DNA of 64,000 nt. It comes from Mycolicibacterium aurum. GTDB lineage: Bacteria; Actinomycetota; Actinomycetes; Mycobacteriales; Mycobacteriaceae. The DNA is taken from positions 1,054,001 through 1,118,000 of the forward strand of contig LT549889.1 of assembly GCA_900078775.1 (NCBI GenBank), read 5' to 3'. The notes below the pieces were generated by a model that did no database searches, was not told where the DNA came from, and worked only from the letters and a program-made list of their open reading frames with translations. Positions 7,849 to 17,583 of the stretch are shown piece after piece. Position 1 is the stretch's first letter, and every line of letters begins with the position of its first letter. Made by a program: the position numbers and the translations under genes.

Positions 7849-7890
7849 CGTGAATGGCCGCCAAAACCACGGTTTTGGCGGCCATTCACG
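7849..7890. terminator. Bidirectional hairpin terminator
   Basis: A perfect 20-bp inverted repeat (7849-7868 with 7871-7890) lies between the convergent membrane-protein and aldo/keto reductase genes. There is no U tract, which is common for mycobacterial terminators. Confidence 0.8.
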
Positions 7891-7909
7891 TCTTCTCGCG
7901 AGGGGAAAC

Positions 7910-8749
7910 TTAGGTCCCCGTGTAGGTGGTGGGGTCCGGACGGTAGCGGGTGCCGTCGTCGAGGGCGGTCAGCGCAGCCAGGTGTTCGGCGGCCAGCTCG
8001 AAGCCGAACACGTCGAAGTTCTCCGCGATGCGCTCCGGGGACTTCGACCGCGGGATCACCACGTTGCCCTGCTGCAGGTTCCAGCGGATCAGCACCTGGG
8101 CCGGGGTCTTACCGTATTCGGCGGCGATGGAGGTCACCGTCGGGTTCTCCAGCAGCTTGCCGACACCGAGCGGGCTGTAGGCCTCGGTCACGATGCCGCG
8201 CTCGGCGTGGTCGGCGCGCAGTTCGGTCTGCACCAGCTGCGGGTGCAGTTCGATCTGGTTGACCGTCGGCACCACGTAGGACAGGTCGATGATGGTGGAC
8301 AGGTCCTCGGAGGTGAAGTTCGCCACGCCGATGGACTTGGTCAGCCCGTCACCCTGGATGCGCAGCAGGCCACCCCAGCTGTCCACGTATTTGCCGGTGT
8401 CGCCGCCGGGCCAGTGGATCAGGTACAGGTCGACGTACTCCTGGCCGAGCCGCTCCAGGCTGGCCTTCGCGGCGTCCTGGGAGGCCTGGAAGCCCTGATC
8501 CGGGGTGGCCAGCTTGGTGGTCAGGAAGATCTCCGAGCGGGGCACGCCCGAGGCCGCGATGGCGCGGCCGACGCCCGCCTCGTTGCCGTAGGCGGCCGCG
8601 GTATCGATCAGGCGCACACCGATTTCCAGTGCGGCCGCGACGGCGCGCTCGGCCTCGGTGTCGGAAAGCTCACCCACTCCGATACCGAGGGTCGGGATGG
8701 TGTTCTCGTCGCTCAAGCTGATGCTTGGCGCCGCAGCTGCCGATGTCAT
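7910..8749 (-). CDS. Aldo/keto reductase (Rv2971 family, second paralogue)
   Basis: This NADPH-dependent aldo/keto reductase of 279 residues is cytoplasmic and reduces aldehydes or ketones such as methylglyoxal-type compounds. The catalytic tetrad is visible: Asp and Tyr in [11 protein letters not shown], Lys in TTKLATP and His in LIHWPGG. The cofactor-binding segment near the C terminus reads [19 protein letters not shown]. It follows a homologous gene on the same strand after 7 nt, so the pair is a tandem duplication in one operon. Sequence and position match Rv2971 beside lipN. Confidence 0.9.
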   Translation of the reverse strand: MTSAAAAPSISLSDENTIPTLGIGVGELSDTEAERAVAAALEIGVRLIDTAAAYGNEAGVGRAIAASGVPRSEIFLTTKLATPDQGFQASQDAAKASLERLGQEYVDLYLIHWPGGDTGKYVDSWGGLLRIQGDGLTKSIGVANFTSEDLSTIIDLSYVVPTVNQIELHPQLVQTELRADHAERGIVTEAYSPLGVGKLLENPTVTSIAAEYGKTPAQVLIRWNLQQGNVVIPRSKSPERIAENFDVFGFELAAEHLAALTALDDGTRYRPDPTTYTGT

Positions 8750-8756
8750 GTTCTGC

Positions 8757-9605
8757 CTAACCTGTGAAATTGAATGTCCGTGGATCGGGGCCCAGTCGAG
8801 TGCCGTTGTCGAGCGAGGCGATGGACGCCATGTCCTGTTCGCTGAGCTCGAAATCGAACACGTCGAAATTACTTGCGATCCGGTCGGGGTTCACCGACTT
8901 CGGAATGACGATATTACCCAGCTGGAGATGCCACCTAATCAGCACCTGCGCTGGCGTTTTGCCGTGCGCCTCGGCCACCGCGAGCACGGCGGGATCGCTG
9001 AGCAGCGAGCCCTGGCCGAGCGGGCTCCACGCCTCGGTCGCGATACCGAGCTCGGCGTGCACCTCGCGCAATTCCTGCTGCGGGAAGCGCGGATGCAGCT
9101 CGACCTGGTTGACCGCGGGCACGATCCCGGTGCCGTCGATCAGGGTGCGCAGGTGCTCGGGGGCGAAGTTGCTGACGCCGATGGACCGGATCCGGCCCTC
9201 GTCGCGCAGGGTGGCGAACGCCTTGAAGGTCTCCACGAACGCGTTGACCTCGGGCATCGGCCAGTGGATCAGGTACAGGTCGACGTAGTCGACGTCCAGG
9301 CGCTTGACGCTGTCGTCGAACGCCTTGAGGGTCTTGTCGTACCCGTGCTCGCTGTTCCACAGCTTGGTGACGAGGAACACATCCTCGCGGGCGACCCCGT
9401 TGTCGGCCGCGCTCTTGAGCGCCTGCCCGACCTCGCGTTCATTGCGGTAGGCCGCGGCGGTGTCGATGTGCCGGTAGCCGGTCGACAACGCGGCTTCGAC
9501 GGCCTGTCGGGTCTCCTCGGGCGGGGTCTGCCAAACTCCCAACCCGACCGTGGGAATGGAATTACCGTCGTTCAGCGACAGCGTGGGATTCGAAAGGCCA
9601 GTCAT
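8757..9605 (-). CDS. Aldo/keto reductase (Rv2971 family, first paralogue)
   Basis: This 282-residue aldo/keto reductase has the full tetrad ([19 protein letters not shown]) and the NADPH motif [21 protein letters not shown] 9605 gives the usual N terminus ([13 protein letters not shown]). CAGACT on the minus strand (9618-9613) ends 7 nt upstream, which suggests a leaderless transcript. The start codon overlaps the divergent lipN start: CATG at 9603-9606 serves both strands. It lies upstream of its paralogue in a two-gene operon. Confidence 0.9.
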   Translation of the reverse strand: MTGLSNPTLSLNDGNSIPTVGLGVWQTPPEETRQAVEAALSTGYRHIDTAAAYRNEREVGQALKSAADNGVAREDVFLVTKLWNSEHGYDKTLKAFDDSVKRLDVDYVDLYLIHWPMPEVNAFVETFKAFATLRDEGRIRSIGVSNFAPEHLRTLIDGTGIVPAVNQVELHPRFPQQELREVHAELGIATEAWSPLGQGSLLSDPAVLAVAEAHGKTPAQVLIRWHLQLGNIVIPKSVNPDRIASNFDVFDFELSEQDMASIASLDNGTRLGPDPRTFNFTG

Positions 9606-10689
9606 GACGCAGAGTCTGCCAGTCCGGCAGAAGCCCAGCCCGGCTCGCCTCAAGATGTCGGCGGTCGCCAGCAAGCTTTCGTTGCCGGTGCTGGCGCGGA
9701 TCCCCGACCGGGTGAAACGGGTGATGCTGGGCCGCCGGTCGGTCACCATCGACGGCAACACCCTGGACACCACGTTGCAACTGATGCTCACCGCGCAGCG
9801 CGCCTCGGGCATCGGTGGGCTCGTCGCCAGCGACGATGTCGCCGCCTCGCGTAAGCAGCTGAATGAGGTGGCCGGTGCCTTCAGCACCCCGGTCGTCGTC
9901 CCGACCCGCGACTTCACCGTCCCGGGACCGGCGGGGGAGCTGCCGGTCCGGCACTACCGCGCCACCGCTTCCGGCGCGCCGCTGCTGGTCTTCCTGCACG
10001 GTGGTGGTTTTGTGCTCGGCGGCATCAACACCCACGACGCGCTGTGCCGACGGATCTGCCACGACGCCGGGGTGCACGTGCTGTCCGTGGACTACCGGCT
10101 CGCCCCCGAACACAAAGCGCCCGCGGCCGTCGAGGACAGCATGGCCGCCTACCTCTGGGCAGTGCAGCACGCCGACGAACTGGGCGCCGATCCGCAGCGG
10201 GTGGCTGTGGGCGGGGACAGCGCGGGCGGAAATCTGGCCGCGGTGGTCGCCAGGACCGCCCGTGACACCGGCGCGCCGCTGCCCGCGCTGCAGCTGCTCA
10301 TCTACCCGATGACCGACATGGTCGGGGAGACCGTCTCCAAGACGCTGTTCGCCGACGGCTTCTTCCTGACCAAGGCCGACGTCGAATGGTTCGACCGGCA
10401 CTACCTGGCGGACTCGGGTGTCGCCGGCAGCGACCCCCGGGTCTCGCCGCTGCTCGCCGGTGATCTGTCCGGGCTGTCCCCGGCGCTGGTGCTGACTGCC
10501 GGGTTCGATCCGCTGCGGGATGAGGGGCGCGCCTATGCCGCCGCGCTGGCCGCGGCGGGTGTGCCGGTGGATGCGCGGGAGTACGGGTCGTTGACGCACG
10601 GTTTCGTCAACTTCTTCCCGCTCGGCGGGGGCAGCGAGGTCGCGCTGACCGATCTGACCTCGGCGCTGCGTGCTCATCTCAGCCGGTAG
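9604..10689 (+). CDS. lipN: LipN-type carboxylesterase/lipase (HSL family)
   Basis: This alpha/beta-hydrolase of 361 residues belongs to the hormone-sensitive lipase family and hydrolyses short-chain esters. It shows the oxyanion motif HGGGF, the nucleophile elbow GDSAGG, the acid in FDPLRDE and the catalytic His in LTHGF. The N terminus matches Rv2970c LipN (the segment SVTIDGNTLDTTLQLML is conserved). ATG 9604 is used; it shares bases with the divergent reductase start, and ATG 9655 is a later alternative. The stop TAG forms part of the -10 of the dsbA gene behind it. Confidence 0.9.
   Translation: MTQSLPVRQKPSPARLKMSAVASKLSLPVLARIPDRVKRVMLGRRSVTIDGNTLDTTLQLMLTAQRASGIGGLVASDDVAASRKQLNEVAGAFSTPVVVPTRDFTVPGPAGELPVRHYRATASGAPLLVFLHGGGFVLGGINTHDALCRRICHDAGVHVLSVDYRLAPEHKAPAAVEDSMAAYLWAVQHADELGADPQRVAVGGDSAGGNLAAVVARTARDTGAPLPALQLLIYPMTDMVGETVSKTLFADGFFLTKADVEWFDRHYLADSGVAGSDPRVSPLLAGDLSGLSPALVLTAGFDPLRDEGRAYAAALAAAGVPVDAREYGSLTHGFVNFFPLGGGSEVALTDLTSALRAHLSR
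9613..9618 (-). promoter_or_regulatory. -10 element of the aldo/keto reductase operon
   Basis: On the minus strand the hexamer reads CAGACT and ends 7 nt before ATG 9605, the spacing expected for a leaderless start. It lies inside the beginning of the lipN coding region. Confidence 0.35.
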
Positions 10690-10692
10690 GCT
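10687..10692 (+). promoter_or_regulatory. -10 element of dsbA, containing the lipN stop codon
   Basis: TAGGCT ends 7 nt before GTG 10700, fitting a leaderless promoter. Its first three bases are the lipN stop codon TAG. Confidence 0.5.
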
Positions 10693-10699
10693 GCACCTC

Positions 10700-11440
10700 G
10701 TGGCGAACAAACCGAAGAAGCAGGCCAAATACGACTTGAAGGCCGCCGACCGCAAGCGCAACCTCCTCGTCCAGATCGGGCTCACCTCGATCGTGGTGCT
10801 GTTCGCGGTGGCGCTTGTGCTCTACATCGTGCTGTCGGGGGAGACCCGGCCCGAGGCCGGCGAGGCCCGCGCGGTGCGCGTCGAGTCGAGCGAGGTCGTC
10901 AAGAAGGACGACGGTATCGAGCCCAAGCTGGTGCTGTCGGTCTACGAGGACCCGCTGTGCCCGCACTGCGGTGCCTTCGAGAAGGCCTTCGGCCCCACCC
11001 TCAGCAAGCTGATCGACGGCGGCGCGATCGCGGTCGACTACTACATGGTCGGCATCCTGAACAGCGCCGGAAACCAGAACTACTCGTCGCGGGCCAGCAG
11101 CGCCGCGTACTGCGTCGCCGATGAGTCGGTCGAGGCCTTCCGCCGCTTCCACGAAGCCCTGTTCGTCCAGCAGCCCAGCGAGGCCGGCGGCGTCTACCCG
11201 ACCAACGCTCAGCTCGCGGAGACCGCGCGGCAGGCCGGCGCGGGCGGCAAGGTGCCCGAGTGCATCGACAAGGGTCGATACGTGGACATGGCCTCCGGCA
11301 TGGCCAAGGCCACCGAGATCAACGCCACCCCCACCGTGCGGATCAACGGCGAGGACTACCAGTACAGCACTCCGGAAGCCCTGGTCAGCAAGGTCAAGGA
11401 GATCGTCGGCGACGTCCCCGGGATGCCTGAATCATCGTGA
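10700..11440 (+). CDS. dsbA: DsbA-like thiol-disulfide oxidoreductase, membrane anchored
   Basis: This 246-residue protein introduces disulfides into exported proteins. It has a basic N terminus, one membrane anchor (about residues 24-48) and an extracytoplasmic DsbA fold with the active site CPHC (Cys87-Cys90) and the cis-Pro loop ATPTVRI near residue 210. Two further Cys (AYC and PEC) may form a structural disulfide. GTG 10700 is chosen from a leaderless -10 and the conserved opening VANKPKKQAKYDLKAADRK. The next gene is VKOR, its re-oxidising partner, overlapping by 4 nt. Matches Rv2969c. Confidence 0.92.
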   Translation: MANKPKKQAKYDLKAADRKRNLLVQIGLTSIVVLFAVALVLYIVLSGETRPEAGEARAVRVESSEVVKKDDGIEPKLVLSVYEDPLCPHCGAFEKAFGPTLSKLIDGGAIAVDYYMVGILNSAGNQNYSSRASSAAYCVADESVEAFRRFHEALFVQQPSEAGGVYPTNAQLAETARQAGAGGKVPECIDKGRYVDMASGMAKATEINATPTVRINGEDYQYSTPEALVSKVKEIVGDVPGMPESS

Positions 11441-12054
11441 CCGTCGCCGCTGATATCGACTCGACCGACACCTCGGCCGACGGCAGCGGCGTGCGCCGCC
11501 CCAGCGCGATCGGTGTGCTGATCGCCGGGGTGCTGGGGCTGGCCGCCGCCGCCACGCTGACCGTCGAGAAGATCGAGATCCTCATCGATCCGAGCTACAT
11601 CCCGTCGTGCAGCCTGAACCCGGTGCTGTCCTGCGGGTCGGTGATGACGACCCCGCAGGCCTCGGTGTTCGGCTTCCCCAACTCGTTGATCGGCATCATC
11701 TCCTTCACCGTGGTGCTGGTGACCGGGGTGCTGGCCGTCGCGCGGGTGAGCCTGCCGCGCTGGTACTGGACGGGATTGGCGATCGGCAGCGCCCTGGGCA
11801 CGGTGTTCGTGCACTGGCTGATCTTCCAGAGCCTCTACCGGATCGGGGCGCTGTGCCCGTACTGCATGGTGGTCTGGGCGGTGACCGTTCCGTTGTTGGT
11901 GATCGCGGCGTCGATCGCGCTGCGCGCCGAGGCCGCGACCGGGGTGGCGGGCGTGCTGTACCAGTGGCGCTGGTCGCTGGTGGCGCTCTGGTTCACCGCG
12001 GTGCTGCTGATGATTCTGGTTCGTTTCTGGAGCTACTGGTCCACACTGCTGTAG
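11437..12054 (+). CDS. Vitamin K epoxide reductase family protein (DsbA re-oxidase)
   Basis: This 205-residue integral membrane protein has four to five spans. It carries the VKOR redox centre CPYC (in GALCPYCMVVW) and a second Cys pair in a loop (SCSLNPVLSCGS). It passes electrons from reduced DsbA to quinone, replacing DsbB in mycobacteria. The GTG start overlaps the dsbA stop (GTGA), coupling the two partners. Matches Rv2968c, which is needed for disulfide formation in mycobacteria. Confidence 0.93.
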   Translation: MTVAADIDSTDTSADGSGVRRPSAIGVLIAGVLGLAAAATLTVEKIEILIDPSYIPSCSLNPVLSCGSVMTTPQASVFGFPNSLIGIISFTVVLVTGVLAVARVSLPRWYWTGLAIGSALGTVFVHWLIFQSLYRIGALCPYCMVVWAVTVPLLVIAASIALRAEAATGVAGVLYQWRWSLVALWFTAVLLMILVRFWSYWSTLL

Positions 12055-12211
12055 GGGCGCTGATGGCCGGGATGTTTCCCGGACTTCACAGCCGGGGGCG
12101 GTGGCGCGGTGAGTTATCCGCAGGTCAGTATCCTCATACCACCGCTTCATCAGGGGGTGACGGAGCGAAGGCCGGGGCCATCGTAATCCGAACATGAAGG
12201 AGACGAGTTCG

Positions 12212-15200
12212 ATGATTTCGAAACTCTTAGTGGCCAATCGCGGCGAGATCGCCATCCGTGCGTTCCGCGCGGCGACCGAGATGAACATCTCGACGGTGGC
12301 GGTGTACCCGTTCGAGGATCGCAACTCGTTGCACCGGCTCAAGGCCGATGAGTCCTATCAGATCGGTGACGCCGGCCATCCGGTCCGGGCGTATCTGTCG
12401 GTCGACGAGATCATCCGGGTCGCCAAGCACGCCGGCGCGGACGCGGTCTACCCCGGATACGGCTTCCTGTCGGAGAACCCGGAACTGGCCTCGGCGTGCG
12501 CGCGTGAGGGCATCACCTTCGTCGGGCCGTCGGCGGACGTCCTGGAGTTGACCGGGAACAAGGCCCGCGCCATCGCCGCGGCCAAGGCGGCCGGGCTGCC
12601 GGTGCTGTCCTCCTCGGACCCCTCGGCCTCGGTCTCCGAACTCGTGCGGGTCGCCGAGACGATGGAGTTCCCGCTGTTCGTGAAGGCGGTCTCCGGGGGC
12701 GGTGGGCGCGGTATGCGCCGGGTCGCCGATCCCGCGTCGCTGCCCGAGGCCATCGAGGCGGCCAGCCGGGAGGCCGAATCGGCGTTCGGCGACGGACGCG
12801 TCTATCTCGAGCAGGCGGTGATCAACCCGCGCCACATCGAGGTGCAGATCCTGGCCGACGGTGCGGGCAACGTGATCCATCTGTTCGAGCGGGACTGCAG
12901 TCTGCAGCGGCGCCATCAGAAGGTCATCGAGCTCGCCCCGGCACCGAATCTGGATCCGGCGCTGCGCGAGAAGATCTGCGCCGACGCGGTCGCTCTGGCC
13001 CGGCACATCGGCTACTTCTGTGCCGGCACCATCGAGTTCCTGCTGGATGAGCGCGGCCACCATGTCTTCATCGAGTGCAATCCGCGAATCCAGGTGGAGC
13101 ACACGGTGACCGAGGAGATCACCGATGTGGACCTGGTGTCCTCGCAGCTGCGTATCGCGGCGGGGGAGACGCTGGCCGACCTCGGGCTGAGTCAGGAGTC
13201 GATCCAGATCCGTGGGGCGGCGATGCAGTGCCGCATCACCACCGAGGACCCGGCAAACGGTTTCCGCCCCGACACCGGGCGCATCACCGGGTACCGGTCG
13301 CCGGGCGGGGCGGGCATCCGGCTGGACGGTGGTACCCACACCGGTGCGGAGATCAGCGCGCACTTCGATTCCATGCTGGTCAAGTTGACCTGTCGCGGTA
13401 GGGATTTCGGCATGGCCGTGGCCCGCGCCCGACGTGCCCTGGCCGAGTTCCGGGTGCGCGGGGTGAGCACGAACATCCCGTTCCTGCTGTCGGTGATCGA
13501 CGACCCGGACTTCCGGGCCGGGCGGGTGACGACGTCGTTCATCGACGAGCGTCCGCAGTTGCTGACCGCGCACACCCCGGCCGACCGCGGCACCAAGATC
13601 CTGAACTACCTGGCCGACGTGACGGTCAACAAGCCGCACGGGGACCGCACCGCGGCGGTGTACCCGCAGGACAAGCTGCCGCCGCTGGACCTGAGCACCG
13701 CGCCGCCGGCGGGCTCCAAGCAGAAGCTCGAGGAGCTCGGCCCGGCGGGATTCGCTGCCTGGCTGCGGGATTCACCGGCGCTGGGCGTCACCGACACGAC
13801 ATTCCGGGATGCGCATCAGTCGCTGCTGGCGACCCGGGTGCGCACCAACGGGCTGCTGCTGGTGGCGCCCTACGTCGCCCGGCTCACCCCGCAGCTGTTG
13901 TCGGTGGAGTGCTGGGGTGGGGCGACCTACGATGTGGCGCTGCGCTTTCTGAAGGAAGACCCGTGGGAGCGCCTCGCCGCGCTGCGCGAGGCGATGCCCA
14001 ACATCTGTCTGCAGATGTTGTTGCGGGGCCGCAACACTGTGGGCTACACCCCGTATCCGGAGAGCGTGACCAAGGCCTTCGTGGACGAGGCAACCGCGAC
14101 CGGGGTGGACATCTTCCGGATCTTCGACGCGCTCAACAACGTCGAGTCGATGCGCCCGGCGATCGACGCGGTGCGCGACACCGGGACCGCGGTGGCCGAG
14201 GTCGCGATGTCCTACACCGGGGATCTGAGCAACCCGGCCGAGGACCTCTATACCCTCGACTACTACCTGCGGCTGGCCGAGCAGATCGTGGATGCCGGTG
14301 CGCATGTGCTGGCGATCAAGGACATGGCCGGGTTGCTGCGCCCGCAGGCCGCCACCAAACTTGTTGGCGCCCTGCGGGAACGGTTCGATCTGCCGATCCA
14401 CGTGCACACCCACGACACCCCGGGCGGGCAGCTGGCCACCTATCTGGCGGCCTGGACCGCCGGCGCCTCGGCGGTGGACGGGGCGTCCTCACCGCTGGCC
14501 GGCACCACCAGTCAGCCGGCGCTGTCGGCGATCGTCGCGGCGACCGCGCACACCGAGTTCGACACCGGCCTGGACCTGGCCGCGGTCTGTGATCTGGAGC
14601 CCTACTGGGAGGCGCTGCGCAAGGTGTACGCGCCGTTCGAGGCGGGGTTGCCGGCCCCGACCGGCCGGGTCTACACCCACGAGATCCCGGGCGGGCAGCT
14701 TTCCAACCTGCGCACCCAGGCGGTCGCGCTCGGGCTGGGGGACCGGTTCGAGGAGGTCGAGAACGCCTACGCCGGCGCGGATCGGGTGCTGGGCCGACTG
14801 ATCAAGGTGACCCCGTCCAGCAAGGTCGTCGGCGACTTGGCGCTGGCGCTGGTGGGCGCCGGTGCGGATGCAAGCGAGTTCGCCGCCGACCCGGACCGCT
14901 ACGACATCCCCGACAGTGTGATCGGTTTCCTGCGCGGCGAACTGGGTGACCCGGCCGGTGGCTGGCCGGAACCGTTGCGCAGCAAGGCGCTTGCGGGCCG
15001 TGGGCCGGCCAAGCCCGAGGTGGAACTGTCCGCCGAGGACGAGGCGGTGCTGGCCCAGCCGGGCACCAAACGCCAGGCAGTGCTCAACCGGCTGCTGTTC
15101 CCTGGACCCACCAAGGAATTCGAGGTGCACCGCGATCAGTTCGGCGACACCTCGATGCTCAGCGCCAATCAGTTCTTCTACGGCCTGCGCCAGGGCGAGG

Positions 15201-15646
15201 AGCATCGCGTGCTGCTCGAGCGCGGGGTGGAACTGCTGATCGGCCTGGAGGCGGTGTCGGAGGCCGACGAGCGCGGGATGCGCACGGTGCTGTGCATCCT
15301 CAACGGGCAACTGCGCCCGGTGCTGGTGCGCGACCGCAGCATCGCCAGTGACGTCGCGGCCGCCGAGAAGGCCGATAGGACCAACCCCGATCACGTCGCC
15401 GCGCCGTTCGCCGGCGTGGTCACCGTCGGGGTCGAGTCCGGCGACAAGGTGGACGCCGGGCAGACCATCGCCACCATCGAGGCGATGAAGATGGAGGCCG
15501 CCATCACCGCGCCCAAGGCCGGCACCGTGGCCCGGATCGCCGTCACCGGCACCGCCCAGGTGGAGGGCGGGGATCTGCTGGTGGTCGTCGAGGCCGGAGG
15601 GCTAGGTACGGCGGGCAGGAGCGAAGCGACCGGGGAAACGAACTGA
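12212..15646 (+). CDS. pca: Pyruvate carboxylase
   Basis: This single-chain anaplerotic enzyme of 1144 residues makes oxaloacetate from pyruvate, bicarbonate and ATP using biotin. Domains in order are biotin carboxylase (about 1-450, opening [16 protein letters not shown] motif GGGGRGMR), the carboxyltransferase barrel (about 535-800, TFRDAHQS), the conserved PC central domain, and the biotinyl domain with EAMKME (biotin Lys near 1093). ATG 12212 follows AAGGAGA at 8 nt. The C terminus has about 17 residues after LLVVV that look like an extension and run into rsmD. Matches Rv2967c. A 157-bp gap upstream probably carries its promoter (for example TATCCT near 12129). Confidence 0.95.
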   Translation: MISKLLVANRGEIAIRAFRAATEMNISTVAVYPFEDRNSLHRLKADESYQIGDAGHPVRAYLSVDEIIRVAKHAGADAVYPGYGFLSENPELASACAREGITFVGPSADVLELTGNKARAIAAAKAAGLPVLSSSDPSASVSELVRVAETMEFPLFVKAVSGGGGRGMRRVADPASLPEAIEAASREAESAFGDGRVYLEQAVINPRHIEVQILADGAGNVIHLFERDCSLQRRHQKVIELAPAPNLDPALREKICADAVALARHIGYFCAGTIEFLLDERGHHVFIECNPRIQVEHTVTEEITDVDLVSSQLRIAAGETLADLGLSQESIQIRGAAMQCRITTEDPANGFRPDTGRITGYRSPGGAGIRLDGGTHTGAEISAHFDSMLVKLTCRGRDFGMAVARARRALAEFRVRGVSTNIPFLLSVIDDPDFRAGRVTTSFIDERPQLLTAHTPADRGTKILNYLADVTVNKPHGDRTAAVYPQDKLPPLDLSTAPPAGSKQKLEELGPAGFAAWLRDSPALGVTDTTFRDAHQSLLATRVRTNGLLLVAPYVARLTPQLLSVECWGGATYDVALRFLKEDPWERLAALREAMPNICLQMLLRGRNTVGYTPYPESVTKAFVDEATATGVDIFRIFDALNNVESMRPAIDAVRDTGTAVAEVAMSYTGDLSNPAEDLYTLDYYLRLAEQIVDAGAHVLAIKDMAGLLRPQAATKLVGALRERFDLPIHVHTHDTPGGQLATYLAAWTAGASAVDGASSPLAGTTSQPALSAIVAATAHTEFDTGLDLAAVCDLEPYWEALRKVYAPFEAGLPAPTGRVYTHEIPGGQLSNLRTQAVALGLGDRFEEVENAYAGADRVLGRLIKVTPSSKVVGDLALALVGAGADASEFAADPDRYDIPDSVIGFLRGELGDPAGGWPEPLRSKALAGRGPAKPEVELSAEDEAVLAQPGTKRQAVLNRLLFPGPTKEFEVHRDQFGDTSMLSANQFFYGLRQGEEHRVLLERGVELLIGLEAVSEADERGMRTVLCILNGQLRPVLVRDRSIASDVAAAEKADRTNPDHVAAPFAGVVTVGVESGDKVDAGQTIATIEAMKMEAAITAPKAGTVARIAVTGTAQVEGGDLLVVVEAGGLGTAGRSEATGETN

Positions 15647-16197
15647 CCCGCATCATCGCCGGGGCGTACGGCGGACGGCGAATCTCGGTGCCCGCCAGCG
15701 GTACCCGGCCCACCACGGACCGGGTCCGGGAGTCGCTGTTCAACGTGCTGGCCGCACGGCTGGACTTCGACGGGATCGCCGTGCTCGACCTGTACGCCGG
15801 ATCGGGTGCGCTCGGTCTGGAGGCGTTGTCGCGGGGCGCGTCCTCGGTGCTGCTGGTCGAATCCGACCGCCGGGCGGCCGGCGTTATCGAGGCCAACATC
15901 GCCGCGTTGGGCGCCAGGGGCGCGGTGGTCCGCCGCAGCCCGGTCGACAAAGTGGTGCAGGGCAACGCGACCCGTCCGGTCGACCTGGTGTTCGCGGACC
16001 CGCCTTACGAGGTGAAGGGCGCCGCCGTCGAGAGCGTGCTGGCGGCGCTGCTCGCGCACGGCTGGGTACGCCCGGGCGCACTCGCGGTGATCGAGCGCCC
16101 GGCGGCGGGTCCGGAGCTGGCCTGGCCGACGGGCTGGCAGGCCGACGAGGAACGCCGCTACGGCGACACCCGACTGGAGTTCGGCGTCATCGCGTAG
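15643..16197 (+). CDS. rsmD: 16S rRNA m2G966 methyltransferase RsmD, with CTG start
   Basis: RsmD methylates G966 of 16S rRNA using S-adenosylmethionine. The protein carries the SAM motif [15 protein letters not shown] and the catalytic FADPPY. Homologues begin MTRIIAG or VTRIIGG. Here that segment is intact ([13 protein letters not shown]) but the codon in the start position is CTG at 15643, overlapping the pca stop as CTGA. No ATG, GTG or TTG lies between the last in-frame stop and this point. The next GTG at 15688 would remove 15 conserved residues, so CTG 15643 (184 residues) is preferred. Confidence 0.85.
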   Translation: MTRIIAGAYGGRRISVPASGTRPTTDRVRESLFNVLAARLDFDGIAVLDLYAGSGALGLEALSRGASSVLLVESDRRAAGVIEANIAALGARGAVVRRSPVDKVVQGNATRPVDLVFADPPYEVKGAAVESVLAALLAHGWVRPGALAVIERPAAGPELAWPTGWQADEERRYGDTRLEFGVIA

Positions 16198-16200
16198 CGT
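16195..16200 (+). promoter_or_regulatory. -10 element of coaD, containing the rsmD stop codon
   Basis: TAGCGT ends 8 nt before the coaD ATG at 16209, suggesting a leaderless or near-leaderless internal promoter. Its first three bases are the rsmD stop codon. Confidence 0.45.
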
Positions 16201-16208
16201 CTTGCCCC

Positions 16209-16685
16209 ATGAGTGGCGCCGTATGTCCTGGTTCGTTCGATCCGGTCACCCTTGGTCATGTCGACGTCTTCGAGCGGGCGGCCGCCCAGTTCGACGAGGT
16301 CGTCGTCGCCGTCTTGGTGAACCCGAACAAGTCGGGGATGTTCAGTCCCGAGGAACGCATCGAGCTGATCCGGGCCTCGACGACGCATCTGCCGAACCTG
16401 CGGGTGGAGGCCGGGTCCGGGCTGGTGGTCGACTTCGTAAAGGAGCGCGGGCTGACCGCGATCGTCAAGGGTCTGCGCACCGGCACCGACTTCGAGTACG
16501 AGCTGCAGATGGCGCAGATGAACAAGCACGTCGCCGGCGTCGACACGTTCTTCGTGGCCACCACCCCGCAGTACTCGTTCGTGTCGTCCTCGCTGGCCAA
16601 GGAGGTCGCCCAGCTCGGTGGCGATGTCACCGATCTGCTCCCGGCGCCGGTCAACGCTCGGCTCAAGGAGAAGCTCGGGCGCTGA
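16209..16685 (+). CDS. coaD: Phosphopantetheine adenylyltransferase
   Basis: CoaD adenylates 4'-phosphopantetheine to dephospho-CoA, the penultimate step of coenzyme A synthesis, in the cytoplasm. The 158-residue protein has the nucleotidyltransferase motif [10 protein letters not shown] and the mycobacterial form of the second motif ([10 protein letters not shown]). It closely matches Rv2965c/KdtB in length and sequence. It lies 11 bp after rsmD, a conserved neighbour pair in mycobacteria. Confidence 0.95.
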   Translation: MSGAVCPGSFDPVTLGHVDVFERAAAQFDEVVVAVLVNPNKSGMFSPEERIELIRASTTHLPNLRVEAGSGLVVDFVKERGLTAIVKGLRTGTDFEYELQMAQMNKHVAGVDTFFVATTPQYSFVSSSLAKEVAQLGGDVTDLLPAPVNARLKEKLGR

Positions 16686-16772
16686 TCCGCGACACACCGG
16701 GCCGGAAAGCCGAGTCACACGCGTAACACCAGGCACACTGGTCACTAACAACTACGCCTGGAGGGTGTTGCC

Positions 16773-17510
16773 GTGTATCGAGTGTTCGAGGCGCTGGACG
16801 AACTCAGTGCAATCGTGGAAGAAGCCCGTGGCGTGCCGATGACCGCCGGCTGCATGGTGCCGCGCGGCGATGTCCTGGAGTTGCTCGACGACATCAAGGA
16901 CGCCATCCCCGGTGAGCTCGACGACGCCCAGGACGTGTTGGACGCCCGCGACGCGATGCTCAACGAGGCCAAGGAGCATTCCCAGTCCATGGTGGCCACC
17001 GCGTCGGCCGAGGCCGATTCCATGGTCAACCACGCCCGTGGGGAGGCCGACCGACTGCTCTCCGACGCCAAGTCCCAGGCCGACCGGATGGTCGCCGAGG
17101 CGCGTGCGCACAGCGAGCGGATGGTGGCCGAGGCCCGCGAGGAGGCCGGCCGCATCGCCGCGACCGCCAAGCGCGAGTACGAGGCCGCCACCGGCCGGGC
17201 CAAGGCCGAGGCCGACCGCCTGATCGAGAACGGCAACATCTCCTACGAGAAGGCCGTCCAGGAGGGCATCAAGGAGCAGCAGCGCCTGGTGTCGCAGACC
17301 GAGATCGTGCAGACGGCGACCGCCGAGGCCACCCGCCTGGTCGACACCGCGCACGCCGAGGCCGACCGGCTGCGCGGCGAGTGCGACATCTACGTCGACA
17401 GCAAGCTCGCCGAGTTCGAGGACTACCTCAACGGCACCCTGCGCTCGGTGAGCCGCGGCCGCCACCAGCTGCGCACCGCGGCCGGCACGCACGACTACGC
17501 CACCCGGTAA
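16773..17510 (+). CDS. sepIVA: SepIVA, coiled-coil septation protein of the DivIVA family
   Basis: This 245-residue protein has a DivIVA-like N-terminal region (MYRVFEALDELSAIVEEA) and a long Ala/Glu/Arg-rich coiled coil (about residues 50-215) with repeated EA.RMVAEAR-type heptads. It matches Rv2927c, a cytoplasmic protein needed for division and for polar and intracellular membrane domain organisation in mycobacteria. It starts at GTG 16773 with GGAGGG upstream. In M. tuberculosis the gene adjoins DUF177 (Rv2926c); here about 8 kb of other genes separate the two. A strong terminator follows it. Confidence 0.92.
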   Translation: MYRVFEALDELSAIVEEARGVPMTAGCMVPRGDVLELLDDIKDAIPGELDDAQDVLDARDAMLNEAKEHSQSMVATASAEADSMVNHARGEADRLLSDAKSQADRMVAEARAHSERMVAEAREEAGRIAATAKREYEAATGRAKAEADRLIENGNISYEKAVQEGIKEQQRLVSQTEIVQTATAEATRLVDTAHAEADRLRGECDIYVDSKLAEFEDYLNGTLRSVSRGRHQLRTAAGTHDYATR

Positions 17511-17525
17511 CGTCTCCCAGAACGA

Positions 17526-17565
17526 CGAAATGGTCGCCACCCCAGCCGGGTTGGCGACCATTTCG
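17526..17565. terminator. Bidirectional hairpin terminator after sepIVA
   Basis: A perfect 14-bp stem (17526-17539 with 17552-17565) closes a 12-nt loop between the convergent sepIVA and acyl-CoA dehydrogenase-like genes. Confidence 0.85.
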
Positions 17566-17583
17566 CGTATCTTGGCGTGACCG

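Noticed and set aside
12227..13639. 470-residue minus-strand open frame in pyruvate carboxylase
   Set aside because: Antisense shadow of a conserved enzyme with no domain of its own.
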